Of a stretch of DNA of 64,000 nucleotides, positions 63,901 through 64,000 are shown piece after piece. Numbering within the stretch: position 1 is the first letter of the stretch; each line of letters starts with the position of its first letter. The DNA comes from Fabrea salina. Taxonomy: Eukaryota > Ciliophora > Heterotrichea > Heterotrichida > Fabreidae. The notes beneath the pieces are model-generated. The model was not told where the DNA came from. It saw nothing but the letters and a program-made list of their open reading frames with translations, and searched no databases. The stretch covers positions 186,001 through 250,000 of the forward strand of contig JALIHJ010000031.1 in the NCBI GenBank assembly GCA_022984795.1, read 5' to 3'. Made by a program: the position numbers and the translations under genes.

Positions 63901-64000
63901 AACCATCCCCAGACTAACAATGTTAGGTCTTTTGACTTCAAAAAGCAACTCTTCTCGGGGTTCAAGTACAAAAACTAAAACCTTGTCTAGTTTGCCTATA
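60976..64000 (-). CDS. VPS8: VPS8, CORVET tethering complex subunit (5' end outside window)
   Basis: The frame is open at the window edge (residue 1 lies beyond 64000); about 1007 residues are visible. The N-terminal visible part is the end of a beta-propeller (FVLEPREELLFEVKRPNI), followed by GRLLNWQECIDALTKKGNWLDAL and a long alpha-solenoid; the C-terminus has a RING-H2 (FKCASCGQL, FVCGHSYHGKCAK, CELCRKEE). VPS8 contacts Rab5 and, with CORVET, tethers early endosomes. The apparent TTG start at 63948 is not a real start because the frame continues upstream. Confidence 0.9.
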   Translation of the reverse strand, partial: IGKLDKVLVFVLEPREELLFEVKRPNIVSLGMVPCVQWNFGVTPKVEEPKDPLLALGWGNKVSLYEFKNALKNSAREVAFLEGEGEIKSLVWLSKEMIMTIGASREVKIVTTRGFAKQLGDDMSSAVLEDNFIVKDLAIQAYVRDDMGRERFTFQNSVKNVGRIAFLLGNKQFFKGRLLNWQECIDALTKKGNWLDALSLGLDLFQGKSQKMYGIGPGNQELKQVLERLVAMFVKEGALSWDYKISNAIEFCIGIQATDLLFEEFYDFFIDQGPKENMRFFMDTIEPYILNKEIKQLPINLLGKMIGFYLNIGKPETIERLILSLDPTCIDPKQIIPHCKEHNLITAYIFINTNSTLQSFVNPLRLLRKTLLAQEELKAQKFVAYKLLWYLRLCIRGQTFPSGRILEEYFPWAIANISNWLIKEDHLEMLIKIDATVTLKVMWEFFENVKAAEVFEKQVSGAPSFGEFFAKLEEVCKGNSSAYHQLMLLIAKAASTKPALVSKELCIKTGKYLMKPQIQRRESVTIPNTSNIDSYIYMTSFGDNSEYIPPIEYSLEEKGSLILGMIKSVSKLEEFEVEDLFKIAVNSPYTEVLVYLQELLGQYKECVSTFIHCDSLETKKKVFDWLSEVFEKLEDEELEELKNEVMQWLNMLVDIDSDRTAKIVRDWFQNQHHDIIDKLDNAPLLQMKYLGELVKASSQDSLDENFILKYVKLLCENCPQNVLEFLKSREDYSLDDCLDICKDYKVHDATAYLYERLGSTKEALDLLLDLVDKKQEELLQKMRKKVQLHPSAILELKPEIENALELCLRNTSRLDESENEEHWFSLLDNVLRLLNDFNEYFTYYPHLEPMLFKIIKQILEGMVYNVDFNRMITHIVSKFRGHNIKFKYFKDSIVGVLSRFSYQKNILSKAINLLNNDIRNMTQDLLLLRSKGVSSRDFKCASCGQLIISNDMLKSQDEKMLIFVCGHSYHGKCAKSRTCELCRKEEARRGNFALAAKGSEVRRSALK

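Noticed and set aside
1-64000. Transposons, retroelements, CRISPR arrays, rRNA, telomeric repeats
   Set aside because: No reverse transcriptase, transposase, capsid-like or repeat-spacer pattern was seen; repeats found are coding linkers, WD40 blades and the lipoyl duplication.

Overview
The window looks like macronuclear DNA of a heterotrich ciliate, with Stentor- or Fabrea-type organisation. Three things point there. First, genes are interrupted only by 15- or 16-nt introns; ten of the twelve found are exactly 15 nt, with a TA at positions 9-10. Second, TAA, TAG and TGA all act as stops, so the code is standard, unlike Blepharisma or Condylostoma. Third, many products belong to motile cilia. 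The genus is an inference; the extreme compaction fits published descriptions of Fabrea salina as well as Stentor. GC is about 40 percent by eye.

I count 59 protein genes in 64 kb, about one per 1.08 kb, with no tRNA, rRNA, transposon or CRISPR recognised. The spacers between CDSs add up to only about 1.5 kb (2-3 percent), and just three exceed 100 bp. Six of 16 convergent pairs overlap at their stop codons (four by 4 bp, two by 9 bp). Divergent start codons lie as little as 6 bp apart, and tandem stop-to-start gaps fall to 2-9 bp.

Layout. 1-9.1 kb: an edge-truncated TIG/PA14 surface protein, a giant unknown multi-pass membrane protein, an OSCA/TMEM63 channel and an orphan. 9.1-17.9 kb: CFAP20, two coiled-coil/helical proteins, SCYL2-like pseudokinase, a tiny acylated protein, SLC25A38-like carrier, INTS4-like, URM1 and a disordered acylated protein. 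17.9-30.5 kb: B-box/WD40, GPR180/TMEM145-like, Alba, NDUFV1, CFAP45, a coiled coil, TMBIM, calcyphosin, a possible class IV aminotransferase-like protein, orphans and a GPI-type Cys-rich protein. 30.6-40 kb: BOLA3, NT-C2 protein, PI4K-beta with a Cys cluster, MMADHC, a secreted Cys-rich peptide, LSD1 zinc finger, SH3 protein and an acylated pseudokinase. 40-49 kb: eEF1B-gamma, CBM48-PP2C fusion, SNF1/AMPK-type kinase, PUF protein, BUD31 and DNase II. 49-64 kb: pyruvate dehydrogenase E2 next to an E3BP-like paralogue that shares a 227-bp identical lipoyl segment, AP-3 sigma, folylpolyglutamate synthase, SHIPPO-repeat protein, DNAAF11, an RRM/SPOC protein, tandem NADAR proteins, a kinase, mitoferrin (with a frame break) and edge-truncated VPS8.

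The genes do not form one pathway. Recurrent themes are cilia (CFAP20, CFAP45, DNAAF11, SHIPPO, calcyphosin), mitochondria (NDUFV1, E2, E3BP-like, BOLA3, two carriers) and endolysosomal traffic (VPS8, AP-3, DNase II, PI4K-beta, SCYL2). The most notable features are architectural: a start codon assembled by splicing (AT^G), shared TTAA stop codons, a 6-bp divergent spacer and the converted lipoyl segment.
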